This document shows positions 24,764-33,416 of a DNA stretch of 44,454 nt, one piece after another. The stretch's first letter is position 1. Each line of letters opens with the position of its first letter. This stretch comes from CAZKBP01 sp964551015 (GTDB taxonomy: Bacteria > Bacteroidota > Bacteroidia > Cytophagales > Microscillaceae). The notes below the pieces were generated by a model. The model worked only from the letters and a program-made list of their open reading frames with translations, was not told where the DNA came from and made no database searches. Where the stretch lies: NCBI GenBank assembly GCA_964551015.1, contig CAZKBP010000041.1, positions 1-44,454 of the forward strand, written 5' to 3'. Both the position numbers and the translations under genes were made by a program.

Positions 24764-26022
24764 ATGCAAAGACTTCGGCGCTTTTTCTGATCCAAGAGGC
24801 TAAGGCGCTCAACACGCGCCTTGAAGGAATTGAACCTTTCGCGCTCAATATTCCCCGAGTTGGTGCGGCGGAAATAGATCAAGAAGCACAAAAGGGCATT
24901 CACCAACTACTTGCTAGGAGCAAGCAAGAATTGAATCTGCAAATTAAAGGCTTTACGTTTTGGCTAGAACGCCGTGCTGATAACAAGGTAAAGCCGAAAA
25001 AAATGCAAGCTGTTTTCTCGCTTCTCAAGCTACGCTTCAATGCACTTTTGGATAAGTTGGATATTTTCGCCGATGTGCTTAATCAAAGAGCAGAACAGGA
25101 TACGGGAGTACGCTTAGCGGGGTTGGATGCTTTGGCCAAAGATAGCCTCGAGGTGGGACAAGCTTATTTCAAATTACCTCCTATGATTTGCTATCTGGAC
25201 CGAGGCCACGGAGCCGCCATTCGAAGGGCGCGCACCCGACTCCCCGGGGGCAAAAAAAATCCCGTTGCCGTCATCCGGGTTCCACGGGAGCGGATGGTCG
25301 GGAGTGGAATTGCCTCCTCTTTGATCCACGAAGTGGGGCATCAGGGAGCGGCGCTTCTGGATCTGGTTAATTCTATGCTGGCACGTCTGCAAGGTCTGGC
25401 GGAAAGCTCACCGGATGAATATGACTTGTGGATGCTGTATCGCCGCTGGATTTCAGAAATATTGGCTGATTTCTGGGCGATCGCTCAACTAGGAGTAGGC
25501 TCAACGCTTGGATTGATCGGGGTCGTTACCCTGCCCCGTTACTTTGTGTTTCGCCTGGTTCCAGACAAGCCGCACCCCTTTCCCTGGATACGGGTAAAGA
25601 TCAGCTGTGCCGTCGGGAAAAGATTATACCCTGACTCTCAGTGGGATTACTTGGCTCAGCAGTGGGAGAAGTTTTATCCTCTCCAAGGTTTGCCCAAAAG
25701 CCAACAGAAGCTGATTAAGCGACTTGAAGCTTTACTTCCCAAATTTGTTGAGGAACTCGTGAATCATCGCCCGGTTTCTCTGCGGGGAAAAAGAGTACGG
25801 GATATCTTCCCCGTCCGAGCGAGGCAACCCGCGAGGTTACGCCAAATGTACCAGAACTGGCAAGAGAGACAGATTTCGCTCAAGCAACTTTCACCCGTGG
25901 AAGTATTTGCCACGCTCGGGCAAGCTCGGGCGGACCGTAAGCTTGATGCCAAAGCCGAAAGTCAGCTCATTAATCAATTGTTGCGATACTGGGCATTGAG
26001 CCAAGCCTTGTCCCAACACTAG
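24721..26022 (+). CDS. HEXXH zinc metalloprotease-like protein
   Basis: The central motif SLIHEVGHQG (His203, Glu204, His207) is a zinc-protease HEXXH. ISEILADFWAIAQLG about 39 residues later has a Glu246-x-x-x-Asp250 pair suited to be the third zinc ligand in gluzincin-type enzymes. The rest is mostly helical, with a basic C-terminal half. The only good start is GTG 24721, which overlaps the 3' end of the second EF gene by 43 bases in another frame. This suggests translational coupling. No signal peptide is seen. Neighbours make processing of the EF proteins the obvious hypothesis. I do not recognise the family beyond the motif. Confidence 0.7.
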   Translation: MDASGKSYHSVRRVDAKTSALFLIQEAKALNTRLEGIEPFALNIPRVGAAEIDQEAQKGIHQLLARSKQELNLQIKGFTFWLERRADNKVKPKKMQAVFSLLKLRFNALLDKLDIFADVLNQRAEQDTGVRLAGLDALAKDSLEVGQAYFKLPPMICYLDRGHGAAIRRARTRLPGGKKNPVAVIRVPRERMVGSGIASSLIHEVGHQGAALLDLVNSMLARLQGLAESSPDEYDLWMLYRRWISEILADFWAIAQLGVGSTLGLIGVVTLPRYFVFRLVPDKPHPFPWIRVKISCAVGKRLYPDSQWDYLAQQWEKFYPLQGLPKSQQKLIKRLEALLPKFVEELVNHRPVSLRGKRVRDIFPVRARQPARLRQMYQNWQERQISLKQLSPVEVFATLGQARADRKLDAKAESQLINQLLRYWALSQALSQH

Positions 26023-26057
26023 AAAGATAATTATTTTAATCCTTAACGTAAAAAGAA

Positions 26058-28187
26058 ATGGAAACACCCTATATTTTTATTTGCAACCCTGAACCCGAGG
26101 AAAAAATATTCCAAGGGCAAAGGGTTACCCTAAAGTTTGAGAGACTCGCAAATTTTGGTGGTTTCTCCATGCGCTGGTACAACCGAACCTGGAAGCGGGA
26201 AATTGACCCCTATGTCCTCTTGCTTTCGGAAGAAACCACGCCTCCAATCCCTACTTCTGGAGGGGAAAGTATACTTCCGGTTTATCGCTTAGAAACGCGT
26301 TCTCTATCGGTGGGCTGGTTTGATGGATACTTGCGATTAGTTAGTAAGGAAGAAACTATTGGCCAACTCATCGGTGCGATTAAGGCAGCATTGGGTCTGC
26401 CAGCTGAGAATGAGTTGGCAGATGCGTCGCCAGAGGTGCGTGCGTTGTCAGCTGCTCTCGAAGCTTTTCAAATCCCCTCTGATCCTAGTATTGAGGAATT
26501 AAGCCTAAGCCTAATTGAAATTCTGAATCGAGAGTTCACTCGCTTGTCCTCAATGCCTAGTATCGAGAAGATCAAGGATGAATTAGCTGTTATTATCGAG
26601 GGCAGGATAGATGTTTATAATGAGAGGAGAAATCCGAATAATGAGAGTAATCCAGAGATAAGTACCACTCCTGAAGCAATCAGAGAAGCGCTCAATTATT
26701 TGGTGATTCAGCTTGATTTCTCCCTTTTGATCGAGGAGGCCATTGGTTCTACTGTGGAGGTGGGGTTACAGAGAACTTCCGAACCCTTGACCAGGAATAT
26801 TTTACTTTGGTGCATTATTCAGCAATCTTCCAAAGCCATTGAATTCAATTTGTACAAGGAGAAGGTCAACGAGCTAATTTGTGGTCGGACTTATTTTGGG
26901 AAAGAATCACTACAGGAAGTCGATGAGAATAGCCGTATCGTGAGTCGTTTGCGCTCTTATCAACATCTTCTGACGCTCACGGATCAATTTCTGATCAATC
27001 AAACCGCGGCTTTGCTCAATCCAGCTGTCCCTAGTAACAATGGAGTAACTGGTGATGATTATTTTCTAAACGGCGATGGTATCACCGTTCGGAATCTCAC
27101 TATGCAGCTCGTGGATAAGGGCTACAAGGTAGATGAGGCCGAGGTAGATGATTTCGTGAGGAGATACTTTGTACTGGGCACACCGATCAATAGCAATGGA
27201 AACGGGAGTACGGCTCCGGCTACCTTGCCTTATCTGGATAACGTGGCTAACCGCTTACCCTCGGCCAATAATGATTGCTACGGGGTGGTAAATACCAAAT
27301 TAGCCGCGCCCTTGTTCATTGAGTTGATTTGGTCTTATTGGCACGAAGAGGCGATGCTAGTCCAGACCCTGAACTCGATTAGTATGCGCTTTCAAAATAA
27401 AAAGAGCCGTGGAGCGAAAAGTCAGTTGGAGCGATTTACCATTGATCCCTTGCGTCGCCTTAATAATGTCCTTTGGGGCTATATTCAGGATGAAGGAAAC
27501 CGTTTATCGCTCACGCGCCGAGCTTATGAATATGATCATCATTATGGGCTGAAACTATACGGCAAGGCCGTTCCGCAAATGGATTCGGTGGATAGCCGCT
27601 CTAAGTTCCTAGAAGCTTTTCACCATCTGTTACACTTGGCTGGTTTGTATTATAAAGAGTTCGATGATACGACCGTGTTTGCGGATGCTTATCCGGTTAG
27701 GAATGCTCTACGCGAAGTCCACCTACTCTTGGCGGAAGGTGCACATAATCAATATGGAGACCTACCTTGGACGGCACGCGTGGAGATGATGGTGCAACAA
27801 TGGATTTTGGATCGCCAAGAAATCCGCGAGTTCTTGGGGGGAAGACCCATGGTGCCCTACGAAGAAGGCTGGATGGATCGGGTAGAATCTATGAAGAAGA
27901 TCCAAGGTTGGGGAGATGTGAGTGTTACTCATTTCCGTAATCTAGCGATTTGGGGAGAACGGATCTTGCTTTCCATTCGCTTTGGAGATTGGATCAACAG
28001 CGATTACGGGTCAAAGGAAGCCGCTAATTGGGCTGATTTCTGGCGCAATGATATCCAGGGGTATATTCACGCTTACCGTGCCGTAACCGGAGTAGATTTA
28101 ATGGCAGATCGGGTTGATAGCCAACTTCCTTCTCTCCACTTGCGCCGTCGCCTGAAAGAACAGAATGGGATAGAAATCAAAAATTAG
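26058..28187 (+). CDS. large helical protein of unknown family
   Basis: A 709-residue protein starting 35 bases after the metalloprotease gene. The first 100 residues look beta-rich (YIFICNPEPEEKIFQGQRVT, GFSMRWYNRTWKREIDPYVL), and the remainder is mainly helical. The C-terminal 250 residues are rich in aromatic and charged residues, for example DHHYGLKLYGKAVP, FHHLLHLAGLYYKEFDD, HNQYGDLPWTARVEMMVQQW and DIQGYIHAYRAVTGVDLM. No signal peptide, membrane span or catalytic motif is recognised. His and Asp/Glu clusters in the C-terminal part could bind metal, but this is a guess. Its position between protease and PLP enzyme makes it a core component of the locus. Confidence 0.7.
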   Translation: METPYIFICNPEPEEKIFQGQRVTLKFERLANFGGFSMRWYNRTWKREIDPYVLLLSEETTPPIPTSGGESILPVYRLETRSLSVGWFDGYLRLVSKEETIGQLIGAIKAALGLPAENELADASPEVRALSAALEAFQIPSDPSIEELSLSLIEILNREFTRLSSMPSIEKIKDELAVIIEGRIDVYNERRNPNNESNPEISTTPEAIREALNYLVIQLDFSLLIEEAIGSTVEVGLQRTSEPLTRNILLWCIIQQSSKAIEFNLYKEKVNELICGRTYFGKESLQEVDENSRIVSRLRSYQHLLTLTDQFLINQTAALLNPAVPSNNGVTGDDYFLNGDGITVRNLTMQLVDKGYKVDEAEVDDFVRRYFVLGTPINSNGNGSTAPATLPYLDNVANRLPSANNDCYGVVNTKLAAPLFIELIWSYWHEEAMLVQTLNSISMRFQNKKSRGAKSQLERFTIDPLRRLNNVLWGYIQDEGNRLSLTRRAYEYDHHYGLKLYGKAVPQMDSVDSRSKFLEAFHHLLHLAGLYYKEFDDTTVFADAYPVRNALREVHLLLAEGAHNQYGDLPWTARVEMMVQQWILDRQEIREFLGGRPMVPYEEGWMDRVESMKKIQGWGDVSVTHFRNLAIWGERILLSIRFGDWINSDYGSKEAANWADFWRNDIQGYIHAYRAVTGVDLMADRVDSQLPSLHLRRRLKEQNGIEIKN

Positions 28188-28193
28188 CAGCAA

Positions 28194-29300
28194 GTGTCAG
28201 ACATTGATTTTACATCCTCATTGTATCTGGGGATGTATCATCCTTATCACTTACTTCGTCCTTGGAAACAACTAACAACTGGCAAACCCTACGCCTTACA
28301 CGAACCTAGTTCTCATCGTAGACTGGCTGGGAGCTTGGCCAGCCTGATGGGGGTAGAAATGTGTGTTTTAGCTCCCTCGACACTGCATCTGTTCTGGGAT
28401 TTATTTGGTAGTCTGAGTAAGCTGAATGTTCATATTTTTATGGATAAAGCGGCTTATCCCTTGGCGCAGTGGGGCGTAGAAAGAGCCAGAGGAAGAGGAA
28501 CGCCCATTCACGTGTTTGGACATGATCATCTGGACAGGCTAGAAAGGATGATCGCCGCCAGAAAAGGGAGGAGACCAATCATAGTGAGCGATGGGTGGTG
28601 TGTGGAATGTGCCAGAGTCGCCCCGATCGAGCAGTATCTACGCTTGCTTGAACCTCATCAAGGGATTCTGGTGCTGGATGATACTCAGGCACTTGGTATT
28701 CTTGGTCAGGGCAAATCCGCTCGGCATCCTTATGGAAGGAAAGGAGGTGGAATATTAAAATGGCTTAACCTCAAAGCTCCTAACGTAATCGTGATTAGCT
28801 CCTTAGCCAAGGGTTTGGGGGTGCCTTTGGCAGTAATGGGCGGAAGTAAGCAATGGATGCAGTACTTTCTAACCAAAAGTGATACCCGAATCCATAATAG
28901 CCCTCCCGGGATGGGTTCTATCCGGGCAGCCGAAAATGCACTCTTCCTCAATCGAGAAGAAGGAGATCAAAGAAGGCGGGCTTTACATGAAAATATTGAT
29001 TGGTTCCGATCCGAGATGCATCGTTTGCAGATAAGACCCCGTGGTGGAACCTTCCCAGTTCAAATGCTTAGATTCCGAAATAAAGCATCTGCATCTCAAT
29101 TGTACAATCATCTGAATCGTGCGAACATCCGTTCGGTCCCGTTGAAATCTCGGATACCCGAAGCAAGCAATCTAGGGCTTATTTTCCGAGCAGACCATCG
29201 TGAAAGAGAAATCTTACATTTAATTTCTACGATTGAGCAATACTTTTTAAAAAATCATAACAGATTTTTCACAAAACATGAAAAAACCTTCTATTTCTAA
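28194..29300 (+). CDS. PLP-dependent alpha-oxoamine-synthase-like enzyme
   Basis: Fold-type I aminotransferase family, nearest to 8-amino-7-oxononanoate synthase and related acyl-CoA-amino-acid condensing enzymes. The Schiff-base lysine is probably Lys206 in VISSLAKGLGVPLAVMGG. The pyridine-binding Asp lies in LVLDDTQALGILGQGKS (Asp162/163), where the family usually has Asp-x-Ala-His, so the His is Gln here. The ring-stacking His region (SDGWCVECARVAPIEQYLRL) is present in altered form. Length 368 is a little short. GTG start 6 bases after the previous stop suggests coupling. It might make or modify a small molecule or a peptide terminus, but the substrate is not predictable. Confidence 0.75.
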   Translation: MSDIDFTSSLYLGMYHPYHLLRPWKQLTTGKPYALHEPSSHRRLAGSLASLMGVEMCVLAPSTLHLFWDLFGSLSKLNVHIFMDKAAYPLAQWGVERARGRGTPIHVFGHDHLDRLERMIAARKGRRPIIVSDGWCVECARVAPIEQYLRLLEPHQGILVLDDTQALGILGQGKSARHPYGRKGGGILKWLNLKAPNVIVISSLAKGLGVPLAVMGGSKQWMQYFLTKSDTRIHNSPPGMGSIRAAENALFLNREEGDQRRRALHENIDWFRSEMHRLQIRPRGGTFPVQMLRFRNKASASQLYNHLNRANIRSVPLKSRIPEASNLGLIFRADHREREILHLISTIEQYFLKNHNRFFTKHEKTFYF

Positions 29301-30231
29301 AAAAGAATCGAGTGAAACTGCCCATCCTCGAGGGTGTATTTGTCAATCTTGTCAGCAAGCCCGAACGAGCTCTTTAATCATTGATGCCCATTGCCACGCC
29401 GGGAAAGGAGATGGCTTAACGGGGCCTTGGGATACCGATGCTCCCTTGAAAGAATATCTCAAACAGGCGGATAGTTACGGCATCCAAAAAACCGTCCTTT
29501 TTGCTGCTTTCCACTCTAATTATGCGTTGGCCAACCGGGAAGTGGCACGGGTTGTGAACAAGAAGCGAGATCGTTTTTATGGGTTTGCTTTTGTCCACGC
29601 TCGCCGAGACCAAGGCAGCATTGCTAAAATGATCCGAGTGGCAGTTGAAAAGTACCACTTCTGTGGGATCAAAGTGCATCGTTATGATGCTCGCATTAGC
29701 CGGGAGATATGTGAGGTGGCGGAGAGCTACGGCTTACCTGTTCTGTATGATGTGATGGGCGAGGTATCATCTGTGGATCTACTGGCTCGTGAGTACCCCA
29801 AGGTGAATTTTATCATTCCTCATTTAGGGAGTTTTGCCGATAGCTGGAAAGCACAACTGGCCTTTATTGATCCTTTGGCTCGCTATCCTAATATTTATAC
29901 GGATACCTCAGGAGTCAGGCGATTTGATCTGCTTCATGAAGCGGTGCAGAGAGCTGGGGCGTACAAAATTCTATACGGATCGGACGGGCCTTGGCTTCAC
30001 CCAGGAGTAGAATTAGAGAAAGTGTGGGCCTTATCTTTGTCAGCAAAGGAAGAACAGCAAATACTTTCGGGTAATTTTTTGCGTTTGATATCAACCGTGA
30101 GAAGGAGACCATATTATAATCATGATCCCTCCAATCACAAGTGGGAAACTAAGTTATTCCCTTCGGTTGACGCTGAGACTTATGTTGATCCTTGGCTACC
30201 TCCCGATCTTGAGCTAGGATATTACAAATAG
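29278..30231 (+). CDS. amidohydrolase (Amidohydro-rel / TatD-like metal-dependent hydrolase)
   Basis: A TIM-barrel metal hydrolase. Ligand motifs are IIDAHCHAGKGDG (His38 and His40), GIKVHRYDA, FIIPHLGSF, and LYGSDGPWLHPG with the terminal Asp. This matches the amidohydrolase-2 group, which includes decarboxylases and lactone or amide hydrolases. The N-terminal extension carries CxCQSCQQ and the C-terminal 50 residues form an unusual Pro/Tyr-rich tail (YYNHDPSNHKWETKLFPSVD). The start overlaps the preceding PLP-enzyme gene by 23 bases, indicating coordinated synthesis. Last gene of the operon. Confidence 0.82.
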   Translation: MKKPSISKKESSETAHPRGCICQSCQQARTSSLIIDAHCHAGKGDGLTGPWDTDAPLKEYLKQADSYGIQKTVLFAAFHSNYALANREVARVVNKKRDRFYGFAFVHARRDQGSIAKMIRVAVEKYHFCGIKVHRYDARISREICEVAESYGLPVLYDVMGEVSSVDLLAREYPKVNFIIPHLGSFADSWKAQLAFIDPLARYPNIYTDTSGVRRFDLLHEAVQRAGAYKILYGSDGPWLHPGVELEKVWALSLSAKEEQQILSGNFLRLISTVRRRPYYNHDPSNHKWETKLFPSVDAETYVDPWLPPDLELGYYK

Positions 30232-30354
30232 AATAGTGGCCATTTAACCGAGCCGTGTAACATCACACAGAGGTCAAGGAACGTGCAAATCAGCAAGAAT
30301 TGCCATCATAAGGTTTCATACATGCTTCACTAGATAGCCAACATTTGACGCTGG

Positions 30355-31773
30355 TTAGTAAGTATTTCCATTTGATGAGGTTTTCTCCTGCTGCTTGCGA
30401 GCCGCCAAGCGCATTTGTAAAGCTCGATCTGTGATTCCTAGTCTTTCCGCTGCTTTTTTTACGATGCCGCTTTCGTGCTCTAGGGCAATATCAATGGCCG
30501 TGTCCGCGGCAATTTCTTTAATTTCTTTGAGGCTGGTACCCGTCAAGACTGCTTTCTGGATGGCATCGGGGAAACCTTCGTCTCGCCAATGGTTTTCCAA
30601 GAGAGTTAATTCTGGGCGATCCGTTTCTGGAATATCTCCCAGCATAATTGGCCCTGTCCCCAGATGCTTTAATAAAAGTCGCTTCATGAGGTGATTCAGC
30701 TCCCTTACATTACCCGAATAGTCTCGATTGGTCAAGTACTCCATCACCATAGGATCGATCGGGGGAGCAGGTCTATTGCCACAATGTTTTTTTAAGAAAT
30801 GTTTAGCCAGTGAGGGGATATCTTGTCTTCTTTCATGAAGTGGGGGCAGGGCAAAAACCCAAGTAGAAACTCTATGATAAAGATCATGCCTGAAATTTCC
30901 CTTGTTCACTTCCTCTAAAAGATTTCTATTGGTAGCGCAGACAAGTCGGAACTCACTCTTACGCCAATTATTACTCCCTACTCGCTTGTAAGTACCCTCT
31001 TGGATCACCCTAAGCAGACCAGCTTGTAGTGGCATAGGAAGTTCACCCACTTCATCGAGGAACAAGGTACCCTGGTCGGCCAAAGCAAATGCGCCATCTC
31101 GACTGGCTACTGCATTTGTAAAAGCCCCTCTCTCGTGCCCAAAAAATTCGCTGCCCGACAGCTCTGGTACAATTGTACTGCAATCGAGTAGCGTCAATTG
31201 CTTCTTTTGCTCTCTAGGGTCTAAATAATGAATTAATCGAGCCACCATCTCCTTGCCCGTTCCACTTTCTCCGGTTACCAAGACCGAGGCATCGGTAAAC
31301 AGCCCGACTTCAATGACTTGATGTAAGATTTTTTGCCAGCAGGGTGATTCGCCCACCAAATTGTGTTTAATGAAATTGGAGCCAAGATACTTCTCTACCA
31401 AATTCCATCGGGCAATTTGATTTTGAATCAATTCTGGCCAGTTTGGACAGCTTTTCCAAAAATAAATATTGGAAATCCCTGTTTGTAAAATTTTCCAAGC
31501 CTGATGGCTAGGAATCTGGGCACAGCCAACAAAAATAATAATCAAGCGACAGGAATGATGGTTGAAAACCTCATATATAGTTGTACACAGTTTTTCGCAC
31601 TCGTAGGTATTAGAACAGAAAAGGATACCTACTCCTTGCTTCGTATCTCCGAGTTTAGCAAATCGGAGGTTTAGCTTCCTCAGCGTATTTTCTATTTCTT
31701 GATCACTAAGTTCTTTCTGGGTACAATAGTTCAAGTACCATAGATCGAGCGTTCCTTCCTTGCCCTCTGACAT
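30355..31773 (-). CDS. sigma-54-dependent transcriptional activator
   Basis: The domains are an N-terminal receiver-like but degenerate sensory region (1-130), an AAA+ sigma-54 interaction domain with Walker A GESGTGKE (168-175), loop GAFTNA (216-221, usually GAFTGA), Walker B LFLDEV (237-242), and a C-terminal Fis-type helix-turn-helix (KKAAERLGITDRALQMRLAA). No canonical phospho-acceptor Asp was identified in the first domain, so signalling may be by ligand or partner. ATG 31773 is preferred over TTG 31809. The gene is convergent with the EF/metalloprotease operon, whose upstream region has a sigma-54-like promoter, so it is the likely activator of that operon. Confidence 0.9.
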   Translation of the reverse strand: MSEGKEGTLDLWYLNYCTQKELSDQEIENTLRKLNLRFAKLGDTKQGVGILFCSNTYECEKLCTTIYEVFNHHSCRLIIIFVGCAQIPSHQAWKILQTGISNIYFWKSCPNWPELIQNQIARWNLVEKYLGSNFIKHNLVGESPCWQKILHQVIEVGLFTDASVLVTGESGTGKEMVARLIHYLDPREQKKQLTLLDCSTIVPELSGSEFFGHERGAFTNAVASRDGAFALADQGTLFLDEVGELPMPLQAGLLRVIQEGTYKRVGSNNWRKSEFRLVCATNRNLLEEVNKGNFRHDLYHRVSTWVFALPPLHERRQDIPSLAKHFLKKHCGNRPAPPIDPMVMEYLTNRDYSGNVRELNHLMKRLLLKHLGTGPIMLGDIPETDRPELTLLENHWRDEGFPDAIQKAVLTGTSLKEIKEIAADTAIDIALEHESGIVKKAAERLGITDRALQMRLAARKQQEKTSSNGNTY

Positions 31774-32433
31774 GATTAAAACAAATATTTTAAATCTTGC
31801 GATTGGCAATCAGATACAGAATGGGTTTTGTAACGCATGTTTTTAGTGTGTCTTGTAATGAGTTCTTCTAAGTTAAGAGAAGCCTGACAGATTTTCTTAG
31901 GAAAAGTGTAAGGAGACGAAGTGTTACCTACCTTGAAGCACAAGATATGAGAAGATGTACGCATAGGTTGAAGTTTATTGTTTATAAATTTGAAGAGAGA
32001 TCACATTCTATCAAAAACTAGTACTCATCAATTCGCTTGGGCTGACATAGCTTCCACGATACCTTCACAATCAAGTGCTAGCCTTATACCAAATACTTGT
32101 AGGGACTGGATTAATCAAGAATCCCTTGCTGATCTTTAATGGGAGTTAATGTATTAACCTTATCCATCCAGCTAATTTCTGGTAAGAAAAAATCAAGCTT
32201 CTTTTAGTTCCCTTATGGATTGACAATTTCGGGGATTTTTGGATCAACGTTATCCCCATTTTTGGGTAGGGACTTACTCTTTTTTTCTGCAATATCTTTT
32301 GGAAAGCATTGCTGGCTGCTTTACAGGTTTAAATTTAAATGGTGAAATTTTGAACACTCCTGTGAAAAAGATTCGTTATTTAGGTTTTAACTCCATCTGG
32401 ACAATCAATTTCTGAAAATAACCCTCCCTACTC
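31774..32433. other. non-coding region upstream of the sigma-54 activator
   Basis: About 660 bases with no supported gene. It should hold the promoter of the leftward activator gene. No good sigma-54 box, terminator or structured element was found on a close look. Confidence 0.4.
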
Positions 32434-33294
32434 TTACCCTTCAACATCAATCATTCCTGGCTCATCGCTCCAGAGGTGATGGAGGGTACTCCCGCTGGAG
32501 GTAGATGAATTAGTATCATCGCCATCGGCACTGCGGGTTCCCTCGAGGGATACTTTGCTTACCTTGGCGGGTTTGATGGAGAATTTGCCCTCGGAATCTG
32601 GCTCGATAGCAACGAGGGTGAAGGCAAAGGCTAGGCTTTTCTCGCCCTCGAAGGTGATTTCTAATCCAGATAGGTTTTTGATCTTGATCTTGGCCTCCGC
32701 GTTGACGAGGGCATTTTTGATGCCATTGGTGTCCATGCCCAGTTGGAGTTCGGAAGAGCTTCCCAAACTAATGGTGAAGTTGTTGCTGGTAATGACAGAA
32801 TCAATCAGGAAAAGCTCGGGTGGGTCTTCTTCAAAGAAAAGCTTGCAGGCAGGGTTGCCCTGATCCATTTGGATATCGCGAATTAACTGTCCTACTCTAG
32901 TGGGAGAGAAATAAAGACGCTCAACATTCTCAAAGCTGAACTGTAGCGTACTGGCTTTTTTGATCTCTTGAGAGATAACCGTGGGGACATTGGTAAGACC
33001 AAAGCCACTGAGGAAATTACCAAGGATATCTAGCCCCATACTGGTTTCTATCTCACGGGTCTTCTTATGATTGATCTCGGCCATTTCGCTTGTTTCGGGT
33101 CGCGCTTGGTGGATGATTGGGGTATTTTCGGGAAGAACGATTTCTGCCAACCGCCCCCAGTAGTTGAGCTTTTTATTTTGATTTAGTAGCAGGGAGAGTG
33201 GTTGCAAGCGTTCCTCGGGAATGCGGATGATATTGGCTCGGAATACTTTGTAGAGACTAGTAACGATGGGATCTCCCTTACATAGTTTGAACAT
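32434..33294 (-). CDS. bacterial gasdermin (bGSDM) pore-forming protein
   Basis: The 286-residue protein fits the bacterial gasdermin family. It starts MFKLCKGDP with Cys5 in the place where a conserved Cys is palmitoylated in known members. Next comes a helix/strand NIIRIPEERLQPLSLLL...LNYWGRLAEI, a MGLDILGNFLSGFG segment, a STLQFSFENVE strand, and a LEITFEGEKSLAFAFTLVAI strand near the C-terminus. A short Ser/Asp-rich tail of about 30-40 residues follows, where the family carries a small autoinhibitory peptide that proteases remove. Known bacterial gasdermins release lipid-membrane pores after cleavage and act in abortive infection. A trypsin-like protease is encoded divergently 122 bases away. 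Family assignment is by recognition of motifs, not by search. Confidence 0.8.
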   Translation of the reverse strand: MFKLCKGDPIVTSLYKVFRANIIRIPEERLQPLSLLLNQNKKLNYWGRLAEIVLPENTPIIHQARPETSEMAEINHKKTREIETSMGLDILGNFLSGFGLTNVPTVISQEIKKASTLQFSFENVERLYFSPTRVGQLIRDIQMDQGNPACKLFFEEDPPELFLIDSVITSNNFTISLGSSSELQLGMDTNGIKNALVNAEAKIKIKNLSGLEITFEGEKSLAFAFTLVAIEPDSEGKFSIKPAKVSKVSLEGTRSADGDDTNSSTSSGSTLHHLWSDEPGMIDVEG

Positions 33295-33416
33295 GGCCTT
33301 AGAATAATGGATTGAACGGTAAGTCAGGCTAAAAATAATGGTTTTTTGGGAATTTTCTTACATGTACAGCTATTTTTTGCTATGTTTGGGTCTATTTATC
33401 ACCCAGTTAGTGCATT

